In this document: piece after piece, positions 27,405 through 36,002 of the stretch
Layout: each line of letters begins with the position of its first letter
How positions within the stretch are numbered: the stretch's first letter is position 1
Origin: Spiribacter curvatus
GTDB lineage: Bacteria; Pseudomonadota; Gammaproteobacteria; Nitrococcales; Nitrococcaceae
Direction: 5' to 3'
Assembly (NCBI RefSeq): GCF_000485905.1
Contig: NC_022664.1
Coordinates: 806,001 to 870,000 of the forward strand
Length of the DNA stretch: 64,000 bases
Notes under the pieces: model-generated
Databases searched by the model: none
The model's input: only the letters and a program-made list of their open reading frames with translations
What the model was told of the DNA's origin: nothing
Program-made: the position numbers and the translations under genes

Positions 27405-28605
27405 TGAGCGGTCGTGCCGCCTTCCAGAAACGAAAGAACCCATGCGTGGCGGCCGGCCAGTGGAGGACATCCCAGTCGCGCGGCACCGCCTGGCGCTCGA
27501 TCCCGTCGGCGGCGAGGACCGAATCCAGGGCGGCCATCGCATCAGCCGTCGGACCGGTCGGCACGTAGGGCGTCAGCAGCCGATCGACGCCCGCCGCCGT
27601 GGCGGCCTCGCGCACGGCTGTCAGGCCGTCGGCGGTTGCCAGGTCGATGCGGCCGATGGTGCGCCCGCCCGGGTTGCGGGCCAGCGCATCGGCGAGCCCC
27701 GCATGGGCGAAATCCCGAACCCGGTCCGCGACCGATCCGCTGCTGCGCCAGTCGGTACTCTGCACGGCGATCACGAGTGGCCAGTCGCGGGTGCCGAACA
27801 GCGACTCCGGCAACAGATCATCCTCGGTGATCAGCAGCCCGGTCGTGGGTGTGACCGCCCAGTCGACCGCGAGCGGTGACGGACCGACCGGCGGGCGTTC
27901 GATGCCCTCGGGCGCCGCCACCTGGGTGTTGATCCGATAGCCGGGATTGAAACGGCCATTGGTGTATTTGTTGATGTTCGACGAGCGCGCGATGTAGGGC
28001 TTGCCCGGCGTATGCAGTCCCGCCACCCAGCGCCAGGACAGCGTGTTCGAGGCGGGATCACCGTCGAGGAGATGGCGCAGGAAGAAATCCGCCCCAAGGG
28101 CCCAGGGCAGCTCGAGGGTGAATACCCAGATGCTTGCGAACCACATCCGCGCATGATTGTGCAGATACCCGGTGTCGCGGAGCTCATGGACCCAGAAGTT
28201 GAAGGCATCGATATCGGTGTCGCCATCAAGTGCCGTCTGCAGGTCGGCGGCCAGTCGGCCGTCCCTGGCGACCTGCCCGTGTGCCTCATCGCAGGCGGCG
28301 CGGTAGTCATGCCAGTGCACGGGCCGACGCTCCATGAATCCCTTCCAGTAGGTCCGCCAGCACACCTCCTGGATGTATTTCTCAGCGCCCTCGAGGCCAT
28401 GGGTATCGATGGCGGCGTCGATCGCTGTTTCCTCGAGCAGCAGACGGTGGCGCAGCCAGGGCGAGAGCCCCGATACCCGATTGTCGCCGTCGGGGCCGAA
28501 ATCGTGGTTGCGCCAGCGCGCGTAGTCGGCGCCGGCGTGGGGAATGAAGGCGTTCAGGTGGGCAAGGCCCGCTTCATGACTGGCATCGGGGGGTGTCGGG
28601 AACAT
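27376..28605 (-). CDS. Photolyase/cryptochrome-like FAD protein with domain order reversed
   Basis: About 409 residues from the ATG at 28605, preceded by AGGAG with 9 nt spacing. The protein begins almost at once with the photolyase alpha-helical FAD-binding domain: HLNAFIPHAGADYARWRNHDFGPDG, YIQEVCWRTYWKGFMERRP, FNFWVHELRDTGYLHNHARMWFASIWVF, LDGDPASNTLSWRWVAGLHTPGKPYIARSSNINKYTNGRF. The usual N-terminal antenna-binding alpha/beta domain is missing. Instead an alpha/beta-looking segment follows at about 270-409 (DWPLVIAVQSTDWRSSGS..., GVDRLLTPYVPTGP...). It overlaps the ogt gene by 32 bp, so both are co-expressed, suggesting a DNA repair role. Light function is unproven. Confidence 0.78.
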   Translation of the reverse strand: MFPTPPDASHEAGLAHLNAFIPHAGADYARWRNHDFGPDGDNRVSGLSPWLRHRLLLEETAIDAAIDTHGLEGAEKYIQEVCWRTYWKGFMERRPVHWHDYRAACDEAHGQVARDGRLAADLQTALDGDTDIDAFNFWVHELRDTGYLHNHARMWFASIWVFTLELPWALGADFFLRHLLDGDPASNTLSWRWVAGLHTPGKPYIARSSNINKYTNGRFNPGYRINTQVAAPEGIERPPVGPSPLAVDWAVTPTTGLLITEDDLLPESLFGTRDWPLVIAVQSTDWRSSGSVADRVRDFAHAGLADALARNPGGRTIGRIDLATADGLTAVREAATAAGVDRLLTPYVPTGPTADAMAALDSVLAADGIERQAVPRDWDVLHWPAATHGFFRFWKAARPLIIERRSTLA

Positions 28606-29089
28606 TCGGGGTGACTCCTGTGGGCGTTTCCCAGGCGAGCAGCCGATGCTTGCGCGCCCGGCCGCCGATGTATTGTCCGGCTGTGCCATCGCGACGGATC
28701 ACCCGGTGGCAGGGCAAGAGAACCGGCGCCGGATTGGCGGCGACAGCACTGGCGACGGCGCGCACGGCCGATCGGCGATCGACTCGCGCGGCCAGCTCGC
28801 TGTAATTGACCCGCTCGCCCGGGCGGAGTTCGGCAAGTGCCTGCCAGACCGATTGCTGGAAGTCGGTACCGCGCAGGGTGAGGCGCAGCGGATCCTGCGC
28901 GCCCCAGGGCGGCGGAAGCGGCGTGGCGGGCGGTGCAACGGCCGGCTGCGGGCCCTGGAACCGCGCGCGCTGCAGGCGATGGGCGTCGCCGATCAGCAGC
29001 AATGCGCCCCATGGCCCGTGCCAGAGGCCGCGGTGCGGCGCGGCCGGCAGTTGCGAGACGGCGACGATCTCGACGGCGGGCGGGATCAC
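28574..29089 (-). CDS. ogt: Methylated-DNA--protein-cysteine methyltransferase
   Basis: 171 residues. Suicide repair of O6-alkylguanine. LRGTDFQQSVWQALAELRPGERVNYSELAARVDRRSAVRAVASAVAANPAPVLLPCHRVI holds the recognition helix with Arg finger and the active-site PCHRVI (Cys at about 130). The GTG start at 29089 has AGGAG 6 nt upstream. It ends inside the photolyase-like gene (32-bp overlap), a DNA-repair pair. Confidence 0.93.
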   Translation of the reverse strand: MIPPAVEIVAVSQLPAAPHRGLWHGPWGALLLIGDAHRLQRARFQGPQPAVAPPATPLPPPWGAQDPLRLTLRGTDFQQSVWQALAELRPGERVNYSELAARVDRRSAVRAVASAVAANPAPVLLPCHRVIRRDGTAGQYIGGRARKHRLLAWETPTGVTPNVPDTPRCQS

Positions 29090-29166
29090 GGGCTGCTCCT
29101 GATGCGCTCAAAGCGTTATGCTAACGCCTGAAAAATCCGCGTTAAACGACGACAGGGAGCCTTTAT

Positions 29167-30402
29167 ATGGCCGATCACGCCAAGCCGTGGACCGAGTCCA
29201 TGCCGGACGAGCAGTTTCAGTTCATCCACGATATCCTCGCCGCACCGAGTCCCATCGGCCTCGAAGCGGCCATGACCCAGGGGGTGCTGCGGCCCTATAT
29301 GGAGCGCATTGCGCCGGCGGGCGCGGCGGTGCGCAACTTCAAGGGCCACGCCGGGGTGGTGCTCGATACCCATCCGGGGCGGGATGATCTATTCACCGTC
29401 ATGGTGATCGGTCATGCCGATAAGATCCGCATGCAGGTGCGCAGCATCGGCGAGGACGGCAAGGTCTGGATCAATAGTGATTCGTTCCTGCCCACCACGC
29501 TGATCGGTCATGAGGTGAGCATCTTCAGTGAGGATCCAGCGGCGCCCGGATCGTACCGGCGCTTTGATGGCGGCACGGTGGAGGCGCTCGGCGCGATCCA
29601 TTTCGCCGATCCCAAGGTCCGCTCCGGCGATCAGGGCGTGAAAAAGGAACAGCTCTACGTCGAGCTGCAGGTCCATGGCGAGGAGAAGAAAAAGCAGATT
29701 GAGGATCTCGGTATCCGCCCGGGCGACAGTATCCTCATGAACCGCCCGATCCGCCCCGGCTTCAGCCCCGATACCTTCTATGGCGCCTATCTGGACAATG
29801 GGCTGGGCTGCTTCGTCGCCGCCGAATCGGCACGGCTCGTGGCCGAGGCGGGTGGTCCATCGAATATCCGCGTGCTTTTCGCCGCCGCCACCTATGAGGA
29901 GATCGGGCGCTTCGGCAGTCGTGTGCTCGTCAGTGAAATGCGCCCCGATGCGGTCATTGGTGTCGACGTCAATCATGACTTCGTGGCCGCGCCCGGGATT
30001 GGTGACAAGCGCATGTCACCGGTGACCATGGGCAAGGGCTTTACCATGAGCGTCGGTGCGATCGTGAGCGAGCAGCTCAACCGTCGTGTCGAGACCGTCG
30101 CCCGCGATAACGACATCCCCATCCAGCGCGATGCCGTGGGCCCGGATACCGGTACCGACGGCATGGCCGGTGTGCTGGGTAACGTTGACTGTGCCGCCAC
30201 CTCGGTGGGCATGCCCATCCGCAACATGCACACCATCTCCGAGAGCGGCTGTACCCGGGATGTGCTGGCCTGTACCCATGCCGTGGCGGAGACGTTGAAG
30301 GCGCTGGATGCCGAGGAGACCGAGCCGGGAACGCTCGCCGAGCGCTTCCGAAACCAGCATCCGCGACTCGATCAGGCCACGCCGCAGCGCCATCCGGGCT
30401 GA
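29167..30402 (+). CDS. M42-family metallo-aminopeptidase-like protein
   Basis: 411 residues. M42 glutamyl aminopeptidase/cellulase fold with the expected metal ligands in order: His and Asp in VIGHADKIRMQV, Asp in GAYLDNGLGC, the catalytic Glu pair in TYEEIGRFGSR, Asp in VIGVDVNHD, and His in NMHTISES. The usual HxDEIG reads HADKIR, so the loop beside the ligand differs. It is about 50-60 residues longer than typical M42 enzymes. GGGAG lies 7 nt before the ATG. An M42 member is part of the NAGGN osmolyte gene set in halophiles, but none of its partners is present here, so that role is not claimed. Confidence 0.8.
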   Translation: MADHAKPWTESMPDEQFQFIHDILAAPSPIGLEAAMTQGVLRPYMERIAPAGAAVRNFKGHAGVVLDTHPGRDDLFTVMVIGHADKIRMQVRSIGEDGKVWINSDSFLPTTLIGHEVSIFSEDPAAPGSYRRFDGGTVEALGAIHFADPKVRSGDQGVKKEQLYVELQVHGEEKKKQIEDLGIRPGDSILMNRPIRPGFSPDTFYGAYLDNGLGCFVAAESARLVAEAGGPSNIRVLFAAATYEEIGRFGSRVLVSEMRPDAVIGVDVNHDFVAAPGIGDKRMSPVTMGKGFTMSVGAIVSEQLNRRVETVARDNDIPIQRDAVGPDTGTDGMAGVLGNVDCAATSVGMPIRNMHTISESGCTRDVLACTHAVAETLKALDAEETEPGTLAERFRNQHPRLDQATPQRHPG

Positions 30403-30420
30403 TCAGGGCCGGCGTCGGCG

Positions 30421-31032
30421 CTAGTGCGTCGACGCCGCCGGGTCGTCTTCGCCGGTCAGTGCCGGGAGATGATCATCGAGCCAGAGCACCCGGTCGGACC
30501 GGGCCTGGAGGTCGGTGGCCACGCCGGTACTGAACACGGCGAGCTCGATGCGCTTGCCATACTCGGAAAGGTGCTCGATGGCATCGAGCAGGTCACCGTC
30601 ACCGGATGACAGCACCAGGCTGTCGTAGCGGTCGCGGTGGATCAGTGCAAGCGAGGCGAGACCCACATCCACGCCCATCTGGCGCTGATTGAACAGCCGA
30701 TGACTGCCATTGCCATGGGGGCAGCGCAGATCCACCTTGCAGCCACAGTCGGTGCACCAGGCATTGCGCACGCGCTCGCTTTTCAGTCCATAGAGCTTCA
30801 CGATCAGGTTGGGGCCGTGGGGTGCGGCCGTCTGCAGCCAGTTGTGAAAGCGGTCGCGGCCGTCGTTGGGTTCATCCTGCGCGGAATTGAGGAAATAGCT
30901 GCGCCACAGCGGGCCGAGCTTGCGCTCGATGAGTTCGCGCAGGCGCAGGTAGTCGATGCGCCGCTGACTGCCCAGCAGTGCAAGGTTGTTTGCATGGATG
31001 TAGCTTGCATCAATCAGCCAGAGTCGTCGCAT
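30421..31032 (-). CDS. NYN-domain (PIN-like, LabA-type) protein with Cys/His cluster
   Basis: About 203 residues from the ATG at 31032 (MRRLWLIDAS); an ATG nine bases upstream is also possible. The N-terminal Asp in LWLIDASYIHANN, the central QMGVDVGLASLAL and the SSGDGDLLDAIEHL loop form the acidic site of NYN/PIN-like nucleases. An inserted CTDCGCKVDLRCPHGNGSH (about 94-112) looks like a zinc knuckle, which could grip RNA. Probably a ribonuclease or RNA-binding protein. Divergent from the DUF4010 gene. Confidence 0.75.
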   Translation of the reverse strand: MRRLWLIDASYIHANNLALLGSQRRIDYLRLRELIERKLGPLWRSYFLNSAQDEPNDGRDRFHNWLQTAAPHGPNLIVKLYGLKSERVRNAWCTDCGCKVDLRCPHGNGSHRLFNQRQMGVDVGLASLALIHRDRYDSLVLSSGDGDLLDAIEHLSEYGKRIELAVFSTGVATDLQARSDRVLWLDDHLPALTGEDDPAASTH

Positions 31033-31072
31033 CAGGGGCATCCAAGGTGGAAAAGGTCGACAGGTTAACGCA

Positions 31073-32338
31073 ATGACGGACAGCGGGCATTGGCTGGCGC
31101 TCGCGGTGGCCCTCGCCATCGGCGCCGTGATTGGCCTTGAGCGGGGCTGGCAGCGGCGGGATGTGAGCGAGGGCGGGCGTGTTGCCGGTATCCGCACGTT
31201 TACGCTCATCGGCTTTGCCGGCGGACTGACCGGCGTGTTCGGCGAGCGTTTCGGGCCGGTGCTGGTCGCGGTGGCGCTGGCCGCCCTGGCGGGGCTCCTG
31301 CTCATGGGCTACCGCCGGCGCCTGAATATCGATGACGATCGTGGCATCACCACCGAGGTGGCGGCGCTGGTGACCTTTCTGCTCGGTGCTCTCGCGAGCC
31401 TCGAGGCACCGCTGCTGGCGATGGCGGGCGGCGTATTGACCGCTGCGGTGCTGGGGTTCAAGCCGCCGCTCCACGCATTACTGCAGCGTGTGGATGTCAC
31501 CGAGCTGCGGGCGATCCTCCAGCTCGCTCTGATCACGGCGGTGATCCTGCCGTTGCTCCCCGACCAGGGCTATGGCCCCTGGGGGACACTCAACCCGCGC
31601 ACGCTCTGGGTCATGGTGGTGCTGATCAGTGCCATCGGCTTTGTCGGTCACTTCGCCGTTCGCCTTGGCGGTGCGCGCCGGGGGATCCTGTTTACCGGCC
31701 TGTTCGCAGGGCTTGCCTCATCCACCGCGCTGACGCTCACCCTGTCGCGGGCGGCGCGCGATCAGCGGGACTATCAACCGCTGTTCGCCGCGGCCGTGGT
31801 GATGGCCAGCACGACGATGTTCCCGCGCATTCTGGTGCTCGTGGGCGCGATCCAGCCCGCCATGCTGGCGGGACTCTACCTGCCGGTGGCGATCATTACC
31901 GCCGTCGGCGCGACCGCGACCCTGATACTCGCCTTCCGCGCCCAGCCGGCAGCAGAGGGTGCGGGCCAGCCGCCGCTGCAGAAACCCTTCGAGCTCGGCA
32001 CGGCGCTTCGGTTCGCACTGCTGTTGGCCGTGGTCATGGTGGCCGGCGAGGGGCTGCGGCGTTATGCCGGCGATGTTGGCGTCTATCTACTGTCCCTGGT
32101 GTCGGGGTTGACCGATGTCGATGCGATTACCCTGTCGCTGTCACGCATGGCCTCGGATGGCCTGAGCGAAACGGTGGCGCAGCAGGGGATCATCATCGCG
32201 GCCATGGCCAATACCGCAGTCAAGCTGGGACTGGCGGTTGGAATCGCCCGGGGGCGCATGGGCTGGCTGGTCGGCGCGGGGCTCGGCAGCGTGATCGTCG
32301 CGGGTACGATCTGGACGGGGGTAACGCTCTGGCGATGA
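31073..32338 (+). CDS. MgtC/SapB-DUF4010 family membrane protein
   Basis: 421 residues, about 12 hydrophobic segments. The N-terminal part has the MgtC-like pattern LAIGAVIGLERGWQRR...GGRVAGIRTFTLIGFAGGL. The C-terminal half carries the DUF4010 signature GLASSTALTLTLSRAAR and LVSGLTDVDAITLSLSRMA. Inner-membrane protein of unknown transport or regulatory role. The next gene starts within its stop codon (ATGA), so the FkbM methyltransferase is co-translated. Confidence 0.82.
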   Translation: MTDSGHWLALAVALAIGAVIGLERGWQRRDVSEGGRVAGIRTFTLIGFAGGLTGVFGERFGPVLVAVALAALAGLLLMGYRRRLNIDDDRGITTEVAALVTFLLGALASLEAPLLAMAGGVLTAAVLGFKPPLHALLQRVDVTELRAILQLALITAVILPLLPDQGYGPWGTLNPRTLWVMVVLISAIGFVGHFAVRLGGARRGILFTGLFAGLASSTALTLTLSRAARDQRDYQPLFAAAVVMASTTMFPRILVLVGAIQPAMLAGLYLPVAIITAVGATATLILAFRAQPAAEGAGQPPLQKPFELGTALRFALLLAVVMVAGEGLRRYAGDVGVYLLSLVSGLTDVDAITLSLSRMASDGLSETVAQQGIIIAAMANTAVKLGLAVGIARGRMGWLVGAGLGSVIVAGTIWTGVTLWR

Positions 32339-33102
32339 ACATCCGACAGGTCATCGGCCTCGGCCGCTCCATGCTGATCTACGCCGCGCCCTGGCGCCAG
32401 CCCGCCCTTCGCCGTTTCTATCGGCCGCTGATCGAATCCGGTCGACCGGTATTCGACATCGGCGCCCATTTAGGCGATCGCAGTCAGGCGTTCGCCGCGC
32501 TCGGAGGGCGGGTGGTGGCGCTCGAGCCCCAACCTGCGCTACGGCCATTCCTCGCCTGGCGGCTTCGTCATTACGCCGATGCAGTGGTGCTGGGCGATGC
32601 GGTGGGCGCGAGCCGCGGCGAGGCTCGACTCGCGCTCAGCGATCGGCATCCCACGCTCGCCAGCCTCGACGCCGACTGGCGGGCGAGTATCGGGGCGCGC
32701 AATGCGTCCTTTGCCGACGTGCAGTGGGAGCGTGAGGTGACGGTACAGCTGATCACTCTTGAGACGTTGATCGACCGGTATGGTCTCCCCGGTTTCTGCA
32801 AGATCGATGTCGAGGGTGCGGAGGTGGCGGTACTGGAGGGGCTCGAGCAGGCCCTGCCGGCGCTGTCATTTGAATATGTGGCGGGGCGCGTGGACCAGGC
32901 GCTCGCCTGCATCCAGCGTCTGGAGACGCTTGGTGACTACCACTACAACGTCACCGTGGGGGAGCGCCGGCGCATGGCCCTGGCCGAATGGCAGGACGCC
33001 CGTGGCTTACGGGAATGGCTGAGCGAGCATGCCGGGGCGGCTGGCTCGGGAGATGTCTATGCCCGACTCATGACCCGCGACGGGCCTGATAGGCCTCGAT
33101 GA
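32335..33102 (+). CDS. FkbM-family SAM-dependent methyltransferase
   Basis: 255 residues. SAM-binding motif I VFDIGAHLGDRSQAFAALGGRVVALEP (about 40-66) and the FkbM signature LITLETLIDRYGLPGFCKIDVEGAEVAVLEGL (about 140-171) are clear. Members O-methylate sugars, antibiotics or lipids. Starts in the ATGA overlap with the DUF4010 gene and overlaps the convergent gene at 33068 by 35 bp. The substrate is unknown. Confidence 0.87.
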   Translation: MNIRQVIGLGRSMLIYAAPWRQPALRRFYRPLIESGRPVFDIGAHLGDRSQAFAALGGRVVALEPQPALRPFLAWRLRHYADAVVLGDAVGASRGEARLALSDRHPTLASLDADWRASIGARNASFADVQWEREVTVQLITLETLIDRYGLPGFCKIDVEGAEVAVLEGLEQALPALSFEYVAGRVDQALACIQRLETLGDYHYNVTVGERRRMALAEWQDARGLREWLSEHAGAAGSGDVYARLMTRDGPDRPR

Positions 33103-33793
33103 CGGCGTCCATCGCCTCGGCGTCGTAGTCGCGCAGGCCACTCACCACCATCTGCTTGACGGCATGGCCGATCACCCCGTTGCCATCCTCGATGCGGTAG
33201 TTGAACTGCACATCAGCGCGCTTGCCGTTCACCGTCAGCGATGCATCGAGCGGCGTGACGCCGACATCCATGCCGGGGGCGCGCTCGAGATCAAGGGCCA
33301 TGCTGTCGTAGACCACAAACGGCCGCTGCGGGTTGAACATCACCCCGGCCTCGGCCAGGAGGGGGCAGAGGCGATCCGGAAACGTCTCGCCGGAGCAGCC
33401 GACGTAGGCACGGATCAGCGCGAGCCGCGCGGCCTCGTCACTGGGAAGCGGTGCGTCATGGGTGATGTGGACGTATTCGCGCTGATCGTTATCCGCGATG
33501 GCGAACTCGCGACCGGGCCGCGGCGGGAAGTGGAGCGGGGTGTCGGCGCGGAGCATGCCCCGAAAGGAGAGCGCGAAGTGCTGCGCGAGACCATAGCGAT
33601 GCACGACGAGCGCGAACAGCAGGTCACCGGGTACGCAAAAACGCGGGGCGTCGGCATCGTGCAGCGGATTATGGTCGCCCGCCACGCGCTTGGCGAAGCC
33701 ACTGCCCTGGTCTGCGCCCACCCAGAGCCAGTCGCCATCTTGGTGATGGAAGCGGCTGAGCGGTTCGGTCGTCGGTGCGGCGGTGGCGGACAT
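33068..33793 (-). CDS. DUF3581-like / hot-dog-type protein
   Basis: About 241 residues from the ATG at 33793 (MSATAAPTTEPL). The segment AKRVAGDHNPLHDADAPRFCVPGDLLFALVVHRYG resembles the hydratase motif of MaoC-like hot-dog folds (D-x-N-P-x-H). The C-terminus has FNYRIEDGNGVIGHAVKQMVVSGLRDY. I recall this as the DUF3581 family of marine gammaproteobacteria; function unknown. No signal peptide. It sits alone, convergent with the FkbM gene. Confidence 0.6.
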   Translation of the reverse strand: MSATAAPTTEPLSRFHHQDGDWLWVGADQGSGFAKRVAGDHNPLHDADAPRFCVPGDLLFALVVHRYGLAQHFALSFRGMLRADTPLHFPPRPGREFAIADNDQREYVHITHDAPLPSDEAARLALIRAYVGCSGETFPDRLCPLLAEAGVMFNPQRPFVVYDSMALDLERAPGMDVGVTPLDASLTVNGKRADVQFNYRIEDGNGVIGHAVKQMVVSGLRDYDAEAMDAVIEAYQARRGS

Positions 33794-33871
33794 GGGCCGG
33801 CTGATCCTCTCGTACAAAACTGCAAACACTGCAGTCTACCGTCCCGATCGCCCCCGGGGCGAGTCCTGCAG

Positions 33872-34231
33872 TCAGCCGCCGGCGGTGTCGACCCAGCGCC
33901 TGACCTGGTCACGAGAGACGACCGCCTTGTCTGCCTTCAGCCGCTCGGTGAGCGTATCCACATCGGCAGCGGCGAGATCCGCATGGGTGTGGATTCCCAT
34001 GGCGACGAGTCGCTTTTGCATGGCCGGCCCAATGCCACGAATCGCCGTCAGATCATCGGTTGCGGCCGGCGATTCACTCGCTTGTGGTGCGCCTGCCGGC
34101 GCTTGTGGATGGGGAGCGGCTGCCGGCTCCGACGCCGGCTGATCGGTGCTGTCCGCGGAGCGGTCGTCATCTGCCTTCGGCAGCCACCACAGCGCGATTT
34201 CCATCCAGCGGCGCATGAGATGATTCCACAT
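33872..34231 (-). CDS. Small helix-hairpin-helix protein
   Basis: About 119 residues from the ATG at 34231 (MWNHLMRRWME). A short hydrophobic or amphipathic N-terminus (MEIALWWLP) and an Ala/Pro/Ser/Gln-rich linker (about 30-60) lead to a helix-hairpin-helix pair: DDLTAIRGIGPAMQKRLVAMGIHTHADLAAADVDTLTERL. This is the domain used by many proteins for sequence-independent nucleic-acid contact and found in 'flap-endonuclease-like' small proteins. No catalytic domain is visible. It lies just 4 bp after the transglycosylase stop. Confidence 0.7.
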   Translation of the reverse strand: MWNHLMRRWMEIALWWLPKADDDRSADSTDQPASEPAAAPHPQAPAGAPQASESPAATDDLTAIRGIGPAMQKRLVAMGIHTHADLAAADVDTLTERLKADKAVVSRDQVRRWVDTAGG

Positions 34232-34235
34232 GGTT

Positions 34236-35432
34236 CTAGCCCTCTGATTGATCAATGCCGAGTGCGGCGAGTACCGCGGGGTCGGGATAGCCGTCGCCGG
34301 TCATCCCCTGTTGAGTCTGAAAGCCCCGGATCGCCTCGCGGGTCTGCGGACCCAGACGTCCGTCCACAGCGCCCGCGTCAAAGCCGCGCTTATTCAACGC
34401 TGTCTGGAGTGCCTCGATCGTGTCAAACCGCAGTGCCGGGTGATCCGGCGGCGGATGATGCAGCGGCGCGGCGCCGATGAGTCGATCCGCGAGACGGCCC
34501 ACCGATAGGGCATAGAACCGCGACGGGTTCCAGCGCATGATCACATCGAAATTCGGATAGACGAGAAACGCCGGACCCTCGGCGCCGGTGGGCACGATCA
34601 GCCGCGCGGTCAGATCGGCCGCGGGGAGGGGGGCGCCGTTCGCCTGACGCAGCCCCTGTTCACGCCAGCTGGTGACCGTTCGCTCGGTCTCGGCAAGGGC
34701 ATAGTCGAATCCGTCAGGGAGGCGCACCTCGCGTCCCCAGCGCTCAGCGGGCTGCCAGCCCCGGGCACGAAGGAAGTTGGCCGCCGATTCGGCGGCGTCG
34801 GGGAGGCTGTCCCAGAGGTCGGTACGCCCGTCACCGTCGGCATCCACGGCGTGGCGGCGGTAAATACTTGGAAGGAACTGGAAGTTACCCAGTGCACCGG
34901 CCCAGGACCCCCGCAACTGACCGGCGCTGAGTGTCTGATCGTCGACCAGCTGGAGCGCGGCGATCAGCTGACTGCGGAAGAAATCCCCGCGCCGCCGGTC
35001 GCAGGCGAGTGTCGCCAGCGAGCGGACCGTGGACATATCGCCGGTGGTGCGCCCGAAGTTGCTCTCGAGCCCCCAGAATGCGACCAGGTAACGGGCCGGG
35101 ACGCCGTATTCACGCTCGATGCGACCAAGCAGATCGGCGTGCTCACGGAGCAGTTCGCGGCCGCGCTCGATGCGGCGGCGATTGACCCGGGTGGTGAGGT
35201 AGTCATGCAGCGTGGTCGTGAACTCCGGCTGCCGCCGGTCGAGCTCAATGACCCGTTCGCTGGGCGTGACGTCGGTGAGCAGGCGATCGACGGTCTGCCC
35301 GGAGATATCGCGCTCGAGGGCGGTATCGCGGATGCCATCAAGGCACGCCGCGAAATCGGTCGCGGCGCTCGCTGTGAGCGGCATTCCAGCAATGAGGGCG
35401 ATGGTCAGACAGGCCCTGCGGCATCGGCTCAT
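34236..35432 (-). CDS. Lytic murein transglycosylase, MltB family, with C-terminal peptidoglycan-binding domain
   Basis: 398 residues. Signal peptide MSRCRRACLTIALIAGMPLTASAA. Catalytic domain with YLVAFWGLESNFGRTTGD (catalytic Glu at about 111), GSWAGALGNFQFLPSIYRRHAVDADGDGRTDLW (about 163-195). C-terminal PG_binding_1 domain (FDTIEALQTALNKRGFDAGAVDGRLGPQTREAIRGFQTQQGM, about 335-376). Cleaves glycan strands with 1,6-anhydro product in the periplasm. No lipobox is seen after the signal, so it is probably soluble. Confidence 0.92.
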   Translation of the reverse strand: MSRCRRACLTIALIAGMPLTASAATDFAACLDGIRDTALERDISGQTVDRLLTDVTPSERVIELDRRQPEFTTTLHDYLTTRVNRRRIERGRELLREHADLLGRIEREYGVPARYLVAFWGLESNFGRTTGDMSTVRSLATLACDRRRGDFFRSQLIAALQLVDDQTLSAGQLRGSWAGALGNFQFLPSIYRRHAVDADGDGRTDLWDSLPDAAESAANFLRARGWQPAERWGREVRLPDGFDYALAETERTVTSWREQGLRQANGAPLPAADLTARLIVPTGAEGPAFLVYPNFDVIMRWNPSRFYALSVGRLADRLIGAAPLHHPPPDHPALRFDTIEALQTALNKRGFDAGAVDGRLGPQTREAIRGFQTQQGMTGDGYPDPAVLAALGIDQSEG

Positions 35433-35504
35433 CGGTTCTCCCTCCGATCTGCCCGGCGCGTTGATTGGATGTTAACCTCTTAGCCCAATGAATCCCAGTC
35501 TGGA

Positions 35505-35987
35505 GTGATCGTGCCCACTCTCCTTGTGCTTTTCGTAACGATTCCGCTCGCGGAGCTGTTCCTGCTGATCGAGGTCGGTGGCTGGATCGGCGCGCTGCCT
35601 ACCATTGGCCTGTGCCTTTTAACGGCCATGCTCGGCGCGGCGCTGCTCCGTCAGCAAAGCCTGCAGACCATTGCCCGGGCGCGGAACAATCTCGATCGCG
35701 GCGCACTCCCGGCGATGGAGCTGCTCGAGGGGGTCGCGCTGATCGCCGGGGGCGCGCTGCTGCTGACCCCGGGGCTTGTGACCGACGTGATTGGTTTTCT
35801 ATGCCTGATTCCCTTTACCCGCCATTGGCTGGTGCGCCTCGCGCTGGCGCGCATGTCCGTTCGGGTGGGGCCGGCGGGTCCAGGCCCCGGTCAGGACGCC
35901 GGTCCGGGCCAAGGCCCCGGGGACAGCGATCGCGAGCGTGATGTGATCGAGGGTGAATACGAGCGTCGCGACGACGACCGCCGCTGA
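35505..35987 (+). CDS. fxsA: FxsA family inner-membrane protein
   Basis: 160 residues, GTG start at 35505 or, with better spacing to GGAG (35502-35505), GTG 35511. The core LAELFLLIEVGGWIGALPTIGLCLLTAMLGAALLRQQSLQT and GVALIAGGALLLTPGLVTDVIGFLCLIP is the FxsA signature with three or four membrane segments. The tail is charged and rich in Gly/Pro, then Asp/Arg. E. coli FxsA overproduction blocks F-exclusion of phage T7; its native role is unknown. It is followed in the same frame by the AEC gene. Confidence 0.9.
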   Translation: MIVPTLLVLFVTIPLAELFLLIEVGGWIGALPTIGLCLLTAMLGAALLRQQSLQTIARARNNLDRGALPAMELLEGVALIAGGALLLTPGLVTDVIGFLCLIPFTRHWLVRLALARMSVRVGPAGPGPGQDAGPGQGPGDSDRERDVIEGEYERRDDDRR

Positions 35988-36002
35988 TCGGCGGGCCGCG
36001 CT

